The position numbers were made by a program, and so were the translations under genes. DNA of 64,000 nt from an uncultured Bacteroidales bacterium (GTDB lineage Bacteria; Bacteroidota; Bacteroidia; Bacteroidales; P3). The first letter of the stretch is position 1; each line of letters starts with the position of its first letter. Below, piece after piece: positions 57,060 through 64,000 of this stretch. The notes beneath the pieces are model-generated. The model was not told where the DNA came from and searched no databases. It saw only the letters and a program-made list of their open reading frames with translations. Location: NCBI GenBank assembly GCA_900314925.1, contig OMXC01000010.1, positions 62,001-126,000 of the forward strand, written 5' to 3'.

Positions 57060-57959
57060 TCAGAACTTCACGATGTCGATGAGGCGCACACCGTCGAGCC
57101 ACACTGCTATGCAGCCCACGGCGCCCTCCTCGCCGGACTCGCTCCAGTCGGCTATGGGCTGGAGGGTGATGGCGTCGACAATCTCGAAGTATTCAGGCTC
57201 GAAGCGCAGCCCGTCGGGGCTGCCGTTCACCTCGTGCCACGATGCCAGCGTGTCGAGCACCCACTCCTTCACGTCGTCCACCTCCTCGTACTCGGACATC
57301 TCGGCGGCCTGCTCCAGTGTGGCGTTGATGGCCGGTGCCATCTGGCGTGCGGCTGGCGAGAGGCGCATGTTGCGGCTCGAGAGCGCCAGGCCGTCGTCGG
57401 CCCTCACTATGGGGCAGGGCACCAGCTCTATCGGGTACTTGATCTGCGCTAGCAGCGCGCGGATGACGGCAATCTGCTGGTAGTCCTTCTCGCCGAAGTA
57501 GGCGCGCTTGGGCTGTGCCAGGTCGAACAGCCGGCGCACCACCACAGCCACACCGCTGAAGTGGCCCGGACGGCGCGGCCCCTCCATCACCTCCTCCACG
57601 GGCCCGAAGTGGTACACCTCCTTGGGTTCGCCGTCGGGGTACATCTCGTCGACAGTCGGCGTGAACGCCAGCAGCTCCTTGGCGCGGCCCTCCGTGCGTG
57701 CTATGAGGCCCTCGATGAGCTTCAGGTCGGCGTCTATCGTGCGCGGGTACTTCTCCAGGTCTTCCTTGTTGTTGAACTGGATGGGGTTGACAAACAGGCT
57801 CACCACCACCACGTCGTTCTCCTTCAGCGCGCGCTCTATGAGCGAGAGGTGCCCCTCGTGAAGGGCGCCCATGGTGGGCACGAGGCCTATCTCAAGTCCT
57901 TGTTTTTTTGCTTCTTCTACTGCCGCTGTAAGCTCTGCGGCCTTTGTTACTTGTTTCAT
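57060..57959 (-). CDS. panC: Pantoate-beta-alanine ligase (299 aa)
   Basis: Contains LVPTMGALHEGHLSLIERAL (HIGH-like motif), VVSLFVNPIQFNNKEDLEKY, FAPTVDEMYP-like motif (here FTPTVDEMYPDGEPKE), GPRRPGHFSGVAVVVRRLF, FGEKDYQQIAVIRALL and VRADDGLALSSRNMRL, all diagnostic. It makes pantothenate from pantoate and beta-alanine with ATP. No panD or panB is in the window. It starts 6 nt after the holin-like gene, so the two form an operon. Confidence 0.95.
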   Translation of the reverse strand: MKQVTKAAELTAAVEEAKKQGLEIGLVPTMGALHEGHLSLIERALKENDVVVVSLFVNPIQFNNKEDLEKYPRTIDADLKLIEGLIARTEGRAKELLAFTPTVDEMYPDGEPKEVYHFGPVEEVMEGPRRPGHFSGVAVVVRRLFDLAQPKRAYFGEKDYQQIAVIRALLAQIKYPIELVPCPIVRADDGLALSSRNMRLSPAARQMAPAINATLEQAAEMSEYEEVDDVKEWVLDTLASWHEVNGSPDGLRFEPEYFEIVDAITLQPIADWSESGEEGAVGCIAVWLDGVRLIDIVKF

Positions 57960-57965
57960 ATCGTG

Positions 57966-58430
57966 TCAGTCTTTTATTTCTTCGTATGGAGTGAACCCCT
58001 CGTCGTCGGTGTTGTCGTCGCGGCGTTTGCGGAGTTCTTTGCGTTGCAGGTATCGGTTGGGCAGCTCCAGCAGGTAGTTCACCGCCGTGAGCACCAGGCT
58101 GAAGAGCAGCGCCGAGCCGAAGTTGTTCACCTCGAAGCCGTTGACGATGCCCGATGCCATGAGGATGATGATGGCGTTGATGACGAACAGGAACAGGCCG
58201 AGGGTCACCACCGTCGCTGGCAGCGTCACCACTATCAGTATCGGCCTCACCAGGTTGTCGAGCAGCGAGATGACCACCGCCGTCAGGAGCACGGCCCAGA
58301 ACGACGTCACCTCGACGCCCGGCAGCAGCCACGCACCCACCATCACGGCGATGCCGAGCACAGCGATGCGCGTCAGGCAGCCCGTGTTGCCACTATAGAA
58401 CGAGTCCCCGTTGTTGATGGTAATATTCAT
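57966..58430 (-). CDS. Phage-holin-4-2/YvlD-like membrane protein (154 aa)
   Basis: Four hydrophobic spans (TRIAVLGIAVMVGAWLLPGV; FWAVLLTAVVISLLDNLVRP; ILIVVTLPATVVTLGLFLFV; SALLFSLVLTAVNYLLELPN) with the family-typical NxxVRPILxxxTLPxTxxTLGLF. The C-terminus is charged and cytosolic (RKELRKRRDDNTDDE). The family name comes from a phage protein but most members are chromosomal and unrelated to lysis. Function unknown. No phage genes are near. First gene of an operon with panC. Confidence 0.8.
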   Translation of the reverse strand: MNITINNGDSFYSGNTGCLTRIAVLGIAVMVGAWLLPGVEVTSFWAVLLTAVVISLLDNLVRPILIVVTLPATVVTLGLFLFVINAIIILMASGIVNGFEVNNFGSALLFSLVLTAVNYLLELPNRYLQRKELRKRRDDNTDDEGFTPYEEIKD

Positions 58431-58444
58431 TTTAGTAGACAGAA

Positions 58445-58468
58445 GGTAAGTAGTTAAGTAGATAAGGC
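58445..58468. repeat. Left-hand inverse copy of the CTACTTAC micro-repeat
   Basis: GTAAGTAGTTAAGTAGATAAG is the reverse complement of the unit that forms the long array at 58977-59120; the two arrays bracket the S23 gene. Confidence 0.7.
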
Positions 58469-58535
58469 AAATGTAGTTGTCGCATTTTGTGATTATTTAT
58501 ATATTAATTGGATAATGTGATGTATTTATTGCATT

Positions 58536-58910
58536 TTATTCTTCCCAATTTTGTCTGTTCTTTGTTGAATTAATATAGCTGTTTAAAATCTTGCTTGCCT
58601 CTTCTATTTCGTTTATCATGGTTTGGGCTTCGTCTGGTGCGATATAATTAAAGTCCTGCGACAGATAAATATAGCATCTGCATTCTTCCAGGCTTCCTTG
58701 TGAATAGTTGTAGAATCGGATTTTGTCGTCTTTCCCCAGTCGTTTATATCCTTCGGCAATGTTGGCGGCGATGGACACTGCGGCACGCTGAAACTGTGAT
58801 GTCAGTCCATATCGCTCCTCTGGAGGAAACCTCTTGGTTACGTTGTACACGTGGTTGATGAATATTCGCGCCTTTTGCCAAGCAATAACGTCTTCAAACC
58901 TTGTTGTCAT
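58536..58910 (-). CDS. Four-helix-bundle protein, S23/23S rRNA intervening-sequence type (124 aa)
   Basis: The sequence FEDVIAWQKARIFINHVYNV, FPPEERYGLTSQFQRAAVSI, AANIAEGYKR and SLEECRCYIYLSQDFNYI is the classic S23/IVP family pattern. The family was first seen inside 23S rRNA intervening sequences but is often, as here, a free-standing gene far from rRNA; no function is established. The gene and its surroundings are much more AT-rich than neighbours, and it is bracketed by inverted CTACTTAC-type arrays, which suggests arrival as a unit. Confidence 0.88.
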   Translation of the reverse strand: MTTRFEDVIAWQKARIFINHVYNVTKRFPPEERYGLTSQFQRAAVSIAANIAEGYKRLGKDDKIRFYNYSQGSLEECRCYIYLSQDFNYIAPDEAQTMINEIEEASKILNSYINSTKNRQNWEE

Positions 58911-58976
58911 ATTCTATCCCGATCATTGTTATTGTGAAGTATGTATTTTTTTGTGATAAAAATAGTTTCTTATTCT

Positions 58977-59120
58977 ACTTATCTATTGTACCTACTTATC
59001 TACTGTACCTACTTATCTACTTACCTACTTATCTACATACCTACTTATCTACTTACCTACTCAACAACTCAACTCTACAATCGTCTTATCTACTTACCTA
59101 CTTATCTACTTACCTACTCA
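58977..59120. repeat. CTACTTATCTACTTAC tandem array
   Basis: About 140 bp of imperfect CTACTTATC/CTACTTACC units with a short interruption (CTCAACAACTCAACTCTACAATCG, first part of which is degenerate). It occupies nearly the whole spacer between the S23 gene and the YciO/Sua5 gene and reaches its stop codon. Confidence 0.8.
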
Positions 59121-59123
59121 ACC

Positions 59124-59741
59124 CTACAAATCCACAACCCCCTTGCCCTGGCGCAGCAGCTCTGCGCCGTCGCTGCAGTCTATCACCGTCGAGGGCTCGG
59201 CGTCGGCGATGCCGCCGTCGACCACCACGTCCACACGGCTGCCGAAGCGGTCGTGTATCAGTTCCGGGTCCGTGTAGTTCTCCACCTCGTCGTCCTCGCC
59301 GATGGGGCGTACCGACGTCGCTATCAGCGGAGCGCCCACCTCCTCGATTATCGCCCGCAGTATCTCGTTGTCGGGCACGCGGATGCCTATGGTCTTGTTG
59401 CTGTTCTGGTAGTTGCGCGGCACATTGCCCGAAGCCTCCATGATGAACGTGAAGGGCCCCGGCAGGCAGCGCTTGAGCAGCGCGAAGACCTCCTTGTCCA
59501 TGGCGCGCACATACTCCGACGCCTGGCTCAGGCTCGAGCAGAGCATCGAGTACTTGGCCTGTTTTATTTTGAAGCCTTTCAGCTGCGCAATCTCCTCCAC
59601 GGCGCGCTTGTGCTCCATTGAGCAGGCAAAAGCGTAGAGGGTGTCGGTGGGCACTATCACCACGCCGCCGTTGCGCAACATGTCTGCTATGTGTCTCACT
59701 TCGCGCACGTTAGGGTTGTCGTTGTATAGCTTTGTTATCAT
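59124..59741 (-). CDS. Sua5/YciO/YrdC-domain protein, YciO-like (205 aa)
   Basis: From ATG 59741 (MITKLYNDNPNVREVRHIAD) it has the fold-defining VVIVPTDTLYAFACSMEHKR, LPGPFTFIMEASGNVP, KTIGIRVPDNEILRAIIEEV and a C-terminal TVIDCSDGAELLRQGKG. The segment after the first helix is LKGFKIKQAKYSMLCSSLSQ, without the KxR motif of true threonylcarbamoyl-AMP synthases, and the SSLSQASEYVRAMD stretch matches YciO. So a tRNA t6A role is uncertain. Promoter TACTTTTG at 59766-59773. A longer start at 59831 crosses the promoter and is rejected. Confidence 0.85.
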   Translation of the reverse strand: MITKLYNDNPNVREVRHIADMLRNGGVVIVPTDTLYAFACSMEHKRAVEEIAQLKGFKIKQAKYSMLCSSLSQASEYVRAMDKEVFALLKRCLPGPFTFIMEASGNVPRNYQNSNKTIGIRVPDNEILRAIIEEVGAPLIATSVRPIGEDDEVENYTDPELIHDRFGSRVDVVVDGGIADAEPSTVIDCSDGAELLRQGKGVVDL

Positions 59742-59765
59742 CCTTGACTGTTGTTTTTCGGGCTG

Positions 59766-59773
59766 CAAAAGTA
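59766..59773 (-). promoter_or_regulatory. -7 box (TACTTTTG) of the YciO/Sua5 gene
   Basis: Perfect TAnnTTTG on the minus strand, about 25 nt before the start codon. Confidence 0.6.
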
Positions 59774-59844
59774 CGAAAAAAATCAATATACGTAAATACT
59801 TTGTAAAAAACTCTCCCCCTCCCTCTCCCAAGCCCCTACGGAGT

Positions 59845-59966
59845 CCCTTCGGACCCGGTACGGCCGTTCTTCAGTAGTTCTTCAGTAGTATTTCAGTGCT
59901 GCACTGAAGAACTACTGAAGAAGTATCGTTGAAGTATCGTTGAAATGCCGTACCGGCTCCGTAGGG
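59845..59966. repeat. Dispersed palindromic element, copy B (inverted relative to copy A)
   Basis: Read on the minus strand this segment matches 43942-44060 almost base for base; differences are GCTGCAC for the loop GCCACAC and GGCTCC for GGGTCC in one arm. It keeps the TTCTTCAGTAGTTCTTCAGT inner arms and the doubled GTATCGTTGAA. It lies between the YciO/Sua5 promoter and the M64 peptidase start. Confidence 0.88.
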
Positions 59967-59980
59967 CATAATATAGCACT

Positions 59981-61216
59981 ATGAGGACCAAAAGCATCAT
60001 ATTCTGCATATTCCTGCTCCTCGCGGCCCTGCCCGCCGAGGCCGGTAAAGTGAGCTTCAGCCGCTATTTCACCGGCGGCACGCTGCGTATCGACTGCATG
60101 CGCGAGGGCAACGTCAGCAGCGACTCCGTGTGGGTGAGCCGCTGGATTGACCGCAACGCTCCGTGGCACGGTTCGCGTACGCAGCTGATAGACCCCTTCG
60201 ACAACGGCGACTACCGCATTTCGGTGCGCGACGCCAAGAGCGGCAAGGAGATATACAGCCGCGGCTACAGCAACCTCTTCCGCGAGTACCGCAACACCGA
60301 GCGCGGGCGCAAGGTGAAGATGCGCTTCGAGGAGACGCTGCTGGTGCCCATGCCCAAGCGTGCCGTGCAGATAGCCCTGCAGCGGCGCGGCGCCGACGAC
60401 AGCATGGTGGACGCCACGGTGGTGACTTTCGACCCCGCCAAGCAGAGGCTCGACACCCTCTGGCGCGAGGGCCAGCGGCGCGACCTGGAGGTGCACGGCG
60501 ACCCGTCGAAGAAGGTTGACGTAGTCATCGTGGCCCAGGGCTACGACGGCGAGTCGCCCCAGAAGGTGGGCGTCGACTTCTACCGCATGAAGGAGGTGCT
60601 CTTCGGCAAGGAGCCCTTCAAGGGCCACCGCGCGGACTTCAACGTCTACGGCGTCGTGGGCGATGTGGGGACCGACTTCGGCACCTTCGGCATCGACCGC
60701 TACCTGATGACCTTCAGCGTGCACCGCCTGCACGACCTCATAGGCACCACGCCCTGCGACTTCATCATCGTCATGGTCAACAGCGACACCTACGGCGGCG
60801 GCGCCATCTACAATTTCTACGCCGTCTCGTCGCTGCACAGGATGGCCGAGTATGTGCTGCCGCACGAGTTCGGCCATGCCTTCGGCGGCCTGGCCGACGA
60901 GTATGTGGACGAGGAGATGAGCTACTCGACGCTTCACCTCGGCGAGCGCGAGCCGCTGGAGCCCAACATCACGAACCTCAAGGACTTCGCCTCCAAGTGG
61001 CAGTCCATGCTTGGCGAAGGCACGCCGGTGCCCACGCCGGCCGACGAGAGTGTGCCGAAAGGCGTCTGCGGTCCGCTTGGCGTCTACGAGGGTGCCGGCT
61101 ACAGCAGCAAGGGCGTCTACCGTCCGGCGATGCATTGCATGATGCGCGACTACGCCCCGTTCTGCCCCGTGTGCGCCAAGCGCTTGGAAGAGATCTTCGG
61201 GTTGTACACCAGATAG
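59981..61216 (+). CDS. Secreted M64-family metallopeptidase (411 aa)
   Basis: A signal peptide (MRTKSIIFCIFLLLAALPAE, cleavage near AEAG) is followed by an M64 N-terminal beta domain (to about 165) and the catalytic domain: VDVVIVAQGYDGESPQKVGV, CDFIIVMVNSDTYGGGAIYN and the extended zinc motif LPHEFGHAFGGLADEY near residue 293-308, HExxHxxxxxGxxDE. The Met-turn area is AMHCMMRDYAPFCPVCAKR. M64 includes IgA-cleaving ClostIgA-type enzymes, but Bacteroidota members have broad unknown substrates. It starts an operon with the beta-helix lipoprotein, ruvA and sprA. Confidence 0.9.
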   Translation: MRTKSIIFCIFLLLAALPAEAGKVSFSRYFTGGTLRIDCMREGNVSSDSVWVSRWIDRNAPWHGSRTQLIDPFDNGDYRISVRDAKSGKEIYSRGYSNLFREYRNTERGRKVKMRFEETLLVPMPKRAVQIALQRRGADDSMVDATVVTFDPAKQRLDTLWREGQRRDLEVHGDPSKKVDVVIVAQGYDGESPQKVGVDFYRMKEVLFGKEPFKGHRADFNVYGVVGDVGTDFGTFGIDRYLMTFSVHRLHDLIGTTPCDFIIVMVNSDTYGGGAIYNFYAVSSLHRMAEYVLPHEFGHAFGGLADEYVDEEMSYSTLHLGEREPLEPNITNLKDFASKWQSMLGEGTPVPTPADESVPKGVCGPLGVYEGAGYSSKGVYRPAMHCMMRDYAPFCPVCAKRLEEIFGLYTR

Positions 61217-61229
61217 CCTCTGTTGCCGT

Positions 61230-62519
61230 ATGAAGAGATTGTTGCCTATAGTGTTGTTTGCGGCCTTGGTCGCCGTGGTTGCCGCCGGCTGCCGCCGCGA
61301 CGCCGTCTACGCCGACGAGCGTAGCGTGCGGCTGGAGTTCTCGGAGGAGAAGGTGACCTTCGACACCGTCTTCGCCTCCATGGGTACCACGACGCGCATG
61401 GTGAAGGTCTACAACCGCTCGAAGCACGACATAGAGCTCGCCTCCGTCACGCTGCTGCACGGGCGCGCCAGCCGTTTCCGCCTCAACGTCGACGGCGACA
61501 CCTCGATGGTGGCGCAGCGCGTGGAGCTGCAGGGCGGCGACAGCCTGCACATTTACATCCAGGCCAATATAGACCCCACGGAGAGCAACGCCCCGTTCCT
61601 GCGCACCGACTCCATCATGTTCAGCAACGGTCAGGCGCTGCCCCTCGAGGCCTACGGCCGCAACGCCGTATACCACCGGCTGAAGCCTACTGACACCACA
61701 TGGTATGTGCCCATAGACTGCGCCGCGTGGCGCAGCGACAGGCCCCATGTCTTCCTCTCGCCGGCGGCGGTGCTCGAAGGCAACACGCTGACCCTCGGGC
61801 CCGGCGACGAGCTCTATTTCGCCGACGGCGCCATGCTGGTGATAGACTCCGCGGCGCGGCTCAACGCCGTGGGCACCGCCGAGCAGCCGGTGCTCTTCAC
61901 CTCGCTGCGCCACGACCCGTGGTACCGCACGCTGCCGGGCCAGTGGCAGACCGTCTGGTTCTACAACTTCAGCACCGGCAATGTGATGGACCACTGCGTG
62001 GTGGAGAACGCCGTCGGCGGCCTGCGCTGCTACCCCGGGGCGGGGCTGACGGTCACCAACACCGTGATACGCAACATGAGCGACGCCGGCATCATCGGCC
62101 AGACGGCCGCCATCGAGGGCAGCAACCTGCTGGTCTACGACTGCCTGTCGTCGCTGGTGCTCATCGCCGGCGGCGACTATTCGTTCGACCGCTGCACCCT
62201 GGCGCACTACTGGAACTACACTTCGCGCGACACCACGGGGGTCATCGTGGCCAACTACTACCCCGTGCATGGCGGCTATGTGGTTGGCAACTTGACGCGT
62301 GCCGACTTCAGCAACTGCATAATCTACGGCACACGGAGCACGGGGGAGGTGAGCCTGGAGGCCGTGGAGGGCTACGACTTCAACTACAACTTCACCAACT
62401 GCCTGGTGCGTGGCAGCAACTGGGACGAGGATCCGCTGTTCGTCGATCCCGCCGGGGACGACTACCACCTGCAGGACGGCAGTCCTGCGGCGGGTATTGG
62501 GTATAATTATGACAATTAA
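61230..62519 (+). CDS. Lipoprotein with Ig-like and right-handed beta-helix domains (429 aa)
   Basis: The signal MKRLLPIVLFAALVAVVAAGC is a lipobox with Cys at residue 21, followed by RRDAVYAD. Residues about 33-155 (FSEEKVTFDTVFASMGTTTR, KVYNRSKHDIELASVTLLHG) form an ASPM/DUF1573-like Ig domain. Residues about 175-425 are parallel beta-helix repeats (LTLGPGDELYFADGAMLVID, MDHCVVENAVGGLRCYPGAG, NLLVYDCLSSLVLIAGGDYS). It is a surface or periplasmic lipoprotein of unknown function. 13 nt after the M64 gene and 6 nt before ruvA. Confidence 0.8.
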   Translation: MKRLLPIVLFAALVAVVAAGCRRDAVYADERSVRLEFSEEKVTFDTVFASMGTTTRMVKVYNRSKHDIELASVTLLHGRASRFRLNVDGDTSMVAQRVELQGGDSLHIYIQANIDPTESNAPFLRTDSIMFSNGQALPLEAYGRNAVYHRLKPTDTTWYVPIDCAAWRSDRPHVFLSPAAVLEGNTLTLGPGDELYFADGAMLVIDSAARLNAVGTAEQPVLFTSLRHDPWYRTLPGQWQTVWFYNFSTGNVMDHCVVENAVGGLRCYPGAGLTVTNTVIRNMSDAGIIGQTAAIEGSNLLVYDCLSSLVLIAGGDYSFDRCTLAHYWNYTSRDTTGVIVANYYPVHGGYVVGNLTRADFSNCIIYGTRSTGEVSLEAVEGYDFNYNFTNCLVRGSNWDEDPLFVDPAGDDYHLQDGSPAAGIGYNYDN

Positions 62520-62525
62520 CGACTT

Positions 62526-63125
62526 ATGTACGAATATATCAAAGGCCGACTGGCATCGTTGGAGCCCACGCAGGCGGTGATAGACTGCGGCGGTGTGGGC
62601 TACCTGCTTGAGATAAGTTTGAACACCTATGAGGCCCTGCGGCGCGCCGAGGGCGACAGCGTGAAGCTCTACGCCCACCATGTGGTGCGCGAGGACGCGC
62701 AGCAGCTCTTCGGCTTCAGCGACATGGCCGAGCGCGAGATGTTCCGCCTGCTGGTGAGCATCAGCGGCGTGGGCAACCAGACGGCGAGGGTCATGCTGTC
62801 GTCGCTGACGGTTGACGAGCTGCGCACGGCCATACAGACGCAGGACGTCAAGAAGGTGCAGCGCGTCAAGGGCATCGGCGCTAAGACGGCCCAGCGCATA
62901 GTGCTGGAGCTTGCCGACAAGATGGGTGTTGTGGGCAGTCGCCAGCCGTCGGTAGGCGGCCAGCAGGCCAACCAGTCGCGCGACGAGGCCCTGACGGCCC
63001 TCACCATGCTCGGCTTTGCCAAGCCCGCCGTCGAGAAGCTCCTCATGTCGCAAGACTGGCGCACCCCCGACGGCACTCCGATGACCGTTGAGGAGATCAT
63101 CAAAGAGGGCCTGAAACGCCTGTAA
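62526..63125 (+). CDS. ruvA: Holliday junction branch migration subunit RuvA (199 aa)
   Basis: MYEYIKGRLASLEPTQAVID opens the OB domain; two helix-hairpin-helix motifs follow (LVSISGVGNQTARVML and VKGIGAKTAQRIVLEL), and a C-terminal RuvB-binding domain (SRDEALTALTMLGFAKPAVE). RuvA binds four-way junctions and loads RuvB. In many Bacteroidota ruvA is directly before sprA, as here. Confidence 0.95.
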   Translation: MYEYIKGRLASLEPTQAVIDCGGVGYLLEISLNTYEALRRAEGDSVKLYAHHVVREDAQQLFGFSDMAEREMFRLLVSISGVGNQTARVMLSSLTVDELRTAIQTQDVKKVQRVKGIGAKTAQRIVLELADKMGVVGSRQPSVGGQQANQSRDEALTALTMLGFAKPAVEKLLMSQDWRTPDGTPMTVEEIIKEGLKRL

Positions 63126-63210
63126 TTCCGTTGTTAGAAGAAAAATATTTAGTGCCGTGCAATAAAACATGGCAAGGGGCGTTTATTATTAGTTATTCTA
63201 TAAAAACGCC

Positions 63211-64000
63211 TTGAGAGTACGGTATATACTACTGCTGACGGTGATGCTCCTGTGCTGCGGTGCGGCATGGGGCCAGGACGACAGCGTGCAGTTCACCCCC
63301 ATGGGGAGCGGCTACACGCCGGCGGGCATCACCACGGCCGTGGAGTATGACGCCCAGAGCGGCAGCTATGTGCGCGTCACCAAAGTGGGCGACATGGTGG
63401 TGGGGCGCGAATACATGACCTTCGACGAGTATCAGGACTGGCAGATGGACAGGCTGATGGAGAGCTACTGGAACGAGAAGAAGGACGGCACGGTGCTCGA
63501 CAACGCTGAGGGCGGCCTGCTGAGCAAGATACCGGGCTTCAACCAGATAAGTGAAAAGCTGGATATACTGAACAAGCTGCCGGAGATAAAGATAACGCCC
63601 AGCGGCAGCGCGGAGCTGACGTTCCAGATTGTGAACAACTACCGCAACGACCCGCAGCGCGACCAGAGCCAGCGCAGCGTGACGACCTTCGACTTTGACG
63701 AGAACCTGCAGATAAACCTCAACGCCAAGATCGGCGACCTCATAGACTTCGACATCAACCAGAACACCAAGGCCACCTTTGACTTCGAGAACAAGATTAA
63801 GCTCAAGTATGAGGGCAAGGAGGACGACATACTGCAGCTCTTCGAGGCGGCGGATATATCATTCCCGCTGAACACCACGCTGATACAGGGCAGCCAGCAG
63901 CTCTTCGGCTTCCACACGAAGCTGAAGTTCGGCAAGCTGACGGTGGACGCCGTGCTGAGCGAGAAGGAGACGAGCACGGAGAACATGCAGGTGAAGGGCG
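63211..64000 (+). CDS. sprA: T9SS outer-membrane translocon SprA/Sov, N-terminal part (cut by window edge)
   Basis: The frame is open from 63193 to the window end. It has no ATG before the signal peptide; TTG at 63211 gives MRVRYILLLTVMLLCCGAAW then GQDDS, a good signal peptide, so I take a TTG start. After it: KVGDMVVGREYMTFDEYQDW, ILNKLPEIKITPSGSAELTF, FDFDENLQINLNAKIGDLID, and IQGSQQLFGFHTKLKFGKLT, which are N-terminal SprA motifs. SprA is the giant barrel through which T9SS cargo leaves. About 263 of perhaps 2,300-2,500 residues are present. A sequencing error upstream is the alternative explanation for the missing ATG. Confidence 0.85.
   Translation, partial: MRVRYILLLTVMLLCCGAAWGQDDSVQFTPMGSGYTPAGITTAVEYDAQSGSYVRVTKVGDMVVGREYMTFDEYQDWQMDRLMESYWNEKKDGTVLDNAEGGLLSKIPGFNQISEKLDILNKLPEIKITPSGSAELTFQIVNNYRNDPQRDQSQRSVTTFDFDENLQINLNAKIGDLIDFDINQNTKATFDFENKIKLKYEGKEDDILQLFEAADISFPLNTTLIQGSQQLFGFHTKLKFGKLTVDAVLSEKETSTENMQVKG

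Noticed and set aside
57966..58430. Phage remnant suggested by the holin-family name
   Set aside because: The family is common in chromosomes, no other phage gene is near, and it is in an operon with panC.
58536..58910. Nearby 23S rRNA or intervening sequence implied by the S23 protein
   Set aside because: No rRNA sequence is present around it; the gene is free-standing.
60978..63170. A 730-codon minus-strand frame opposite the beta-helix lipoprotein and ruvA
   Set aside because: Overlaps well-supported genes on the other strand, crosses their boundaries and has no recognisable domain.

Overview
The window looks like chromosomal DNA of a GC-rich member of the Bacteroidota, most likely Bacteroidales. 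The evidence is the repeated TAnnTTTG -7 promoter box, a fused SecDF, Bacteroidota-type families (DUF4301, DUF4270, a short GT5-like glycogen synthase homologue, Bacteroidota-type PurM), a CarboxypepD_reg TonB-dependent receptor, and type IX secretion (T9SS) parts: SprA/Sov after ruvA, a PorE-like OmpA lipoprotein-type protein, a PorV/PorQ-like barrel and a type-B gliding C-terminal sorting domain. No phage, IS, CRISPR or rRNA is seen; there is one tRNA-Gly(CCC). The species cannot be named from the sequence alone.

Layout. 1-620: N-terminal part of a UvrD-type helicase running off the left edge. 841-6813: a tight eleven-gene minus-strand operon of mostly unknown genes: a secreted protein, three mutually paralogous ~110-aa proteins, a PD-(D/E)XK-like protein, an inner-membrane-anchored OmpA protein, a basic coiled coil, a voltage-sensor channel with a non-canonical pore, a small membrane protein and two amphipathic small proteins. 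6999-7580: an HTH protein; a 15-bp box lies just upstream of the -33 region of both its own promoter and the operon promoter. 7730-9505: a divergent Ser/Thr kinase fused through one membrane span to BspA-type leucine-rich repeats. This regulator plus operon plus kinase is my best candidate for an undescribed system.

9506-10735 is a gene desert made of inverted and tandem micro-repeats, some of which also occur inside neighbouring reading frames (Nudix hydrolase, TPM protein). 10736-21783 holds housekeeping genes (Nudix, TPM, LemA, DUF4301, cyclophilin, pheS, folB, radC, secDF). 21816-31790 is an envelope triad: TonB-dependent receptor, a 1684-aa secreted protein with a FlgD-like end, and a PorV/PorQ-like barrel. 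31880-45345 carries greA, a HIT protein, rpsA, a T9SS type-B cargo, recQ, maf, a MORN-repeat protein, a DUF4270 lipoprotein, a glycogen synthase homologue and purM. 45471-56947 has the tRNA, YitT, a glycosyltransferase, the PorE-like protein, an alpha/beta hydrolase, gdhA, a zinc peptidase, aroQ and two phospholipid genes. 57060-64000 has panC, a holin-like membrane protein, an S23 four-helix gene inside tandem repeats, a YciO/Sua5 protein, an M64 peptidase, a beta-helix lipoprotein, ruvA and the start of sprA.

Two near-identical ~115-bp palindromic intergenic elements lie 16 kb apart in opposite orientation (43942-44060 and 59845-59966), and shorter CGAAGGGG-rich relatives sit in three other intergenic regions.
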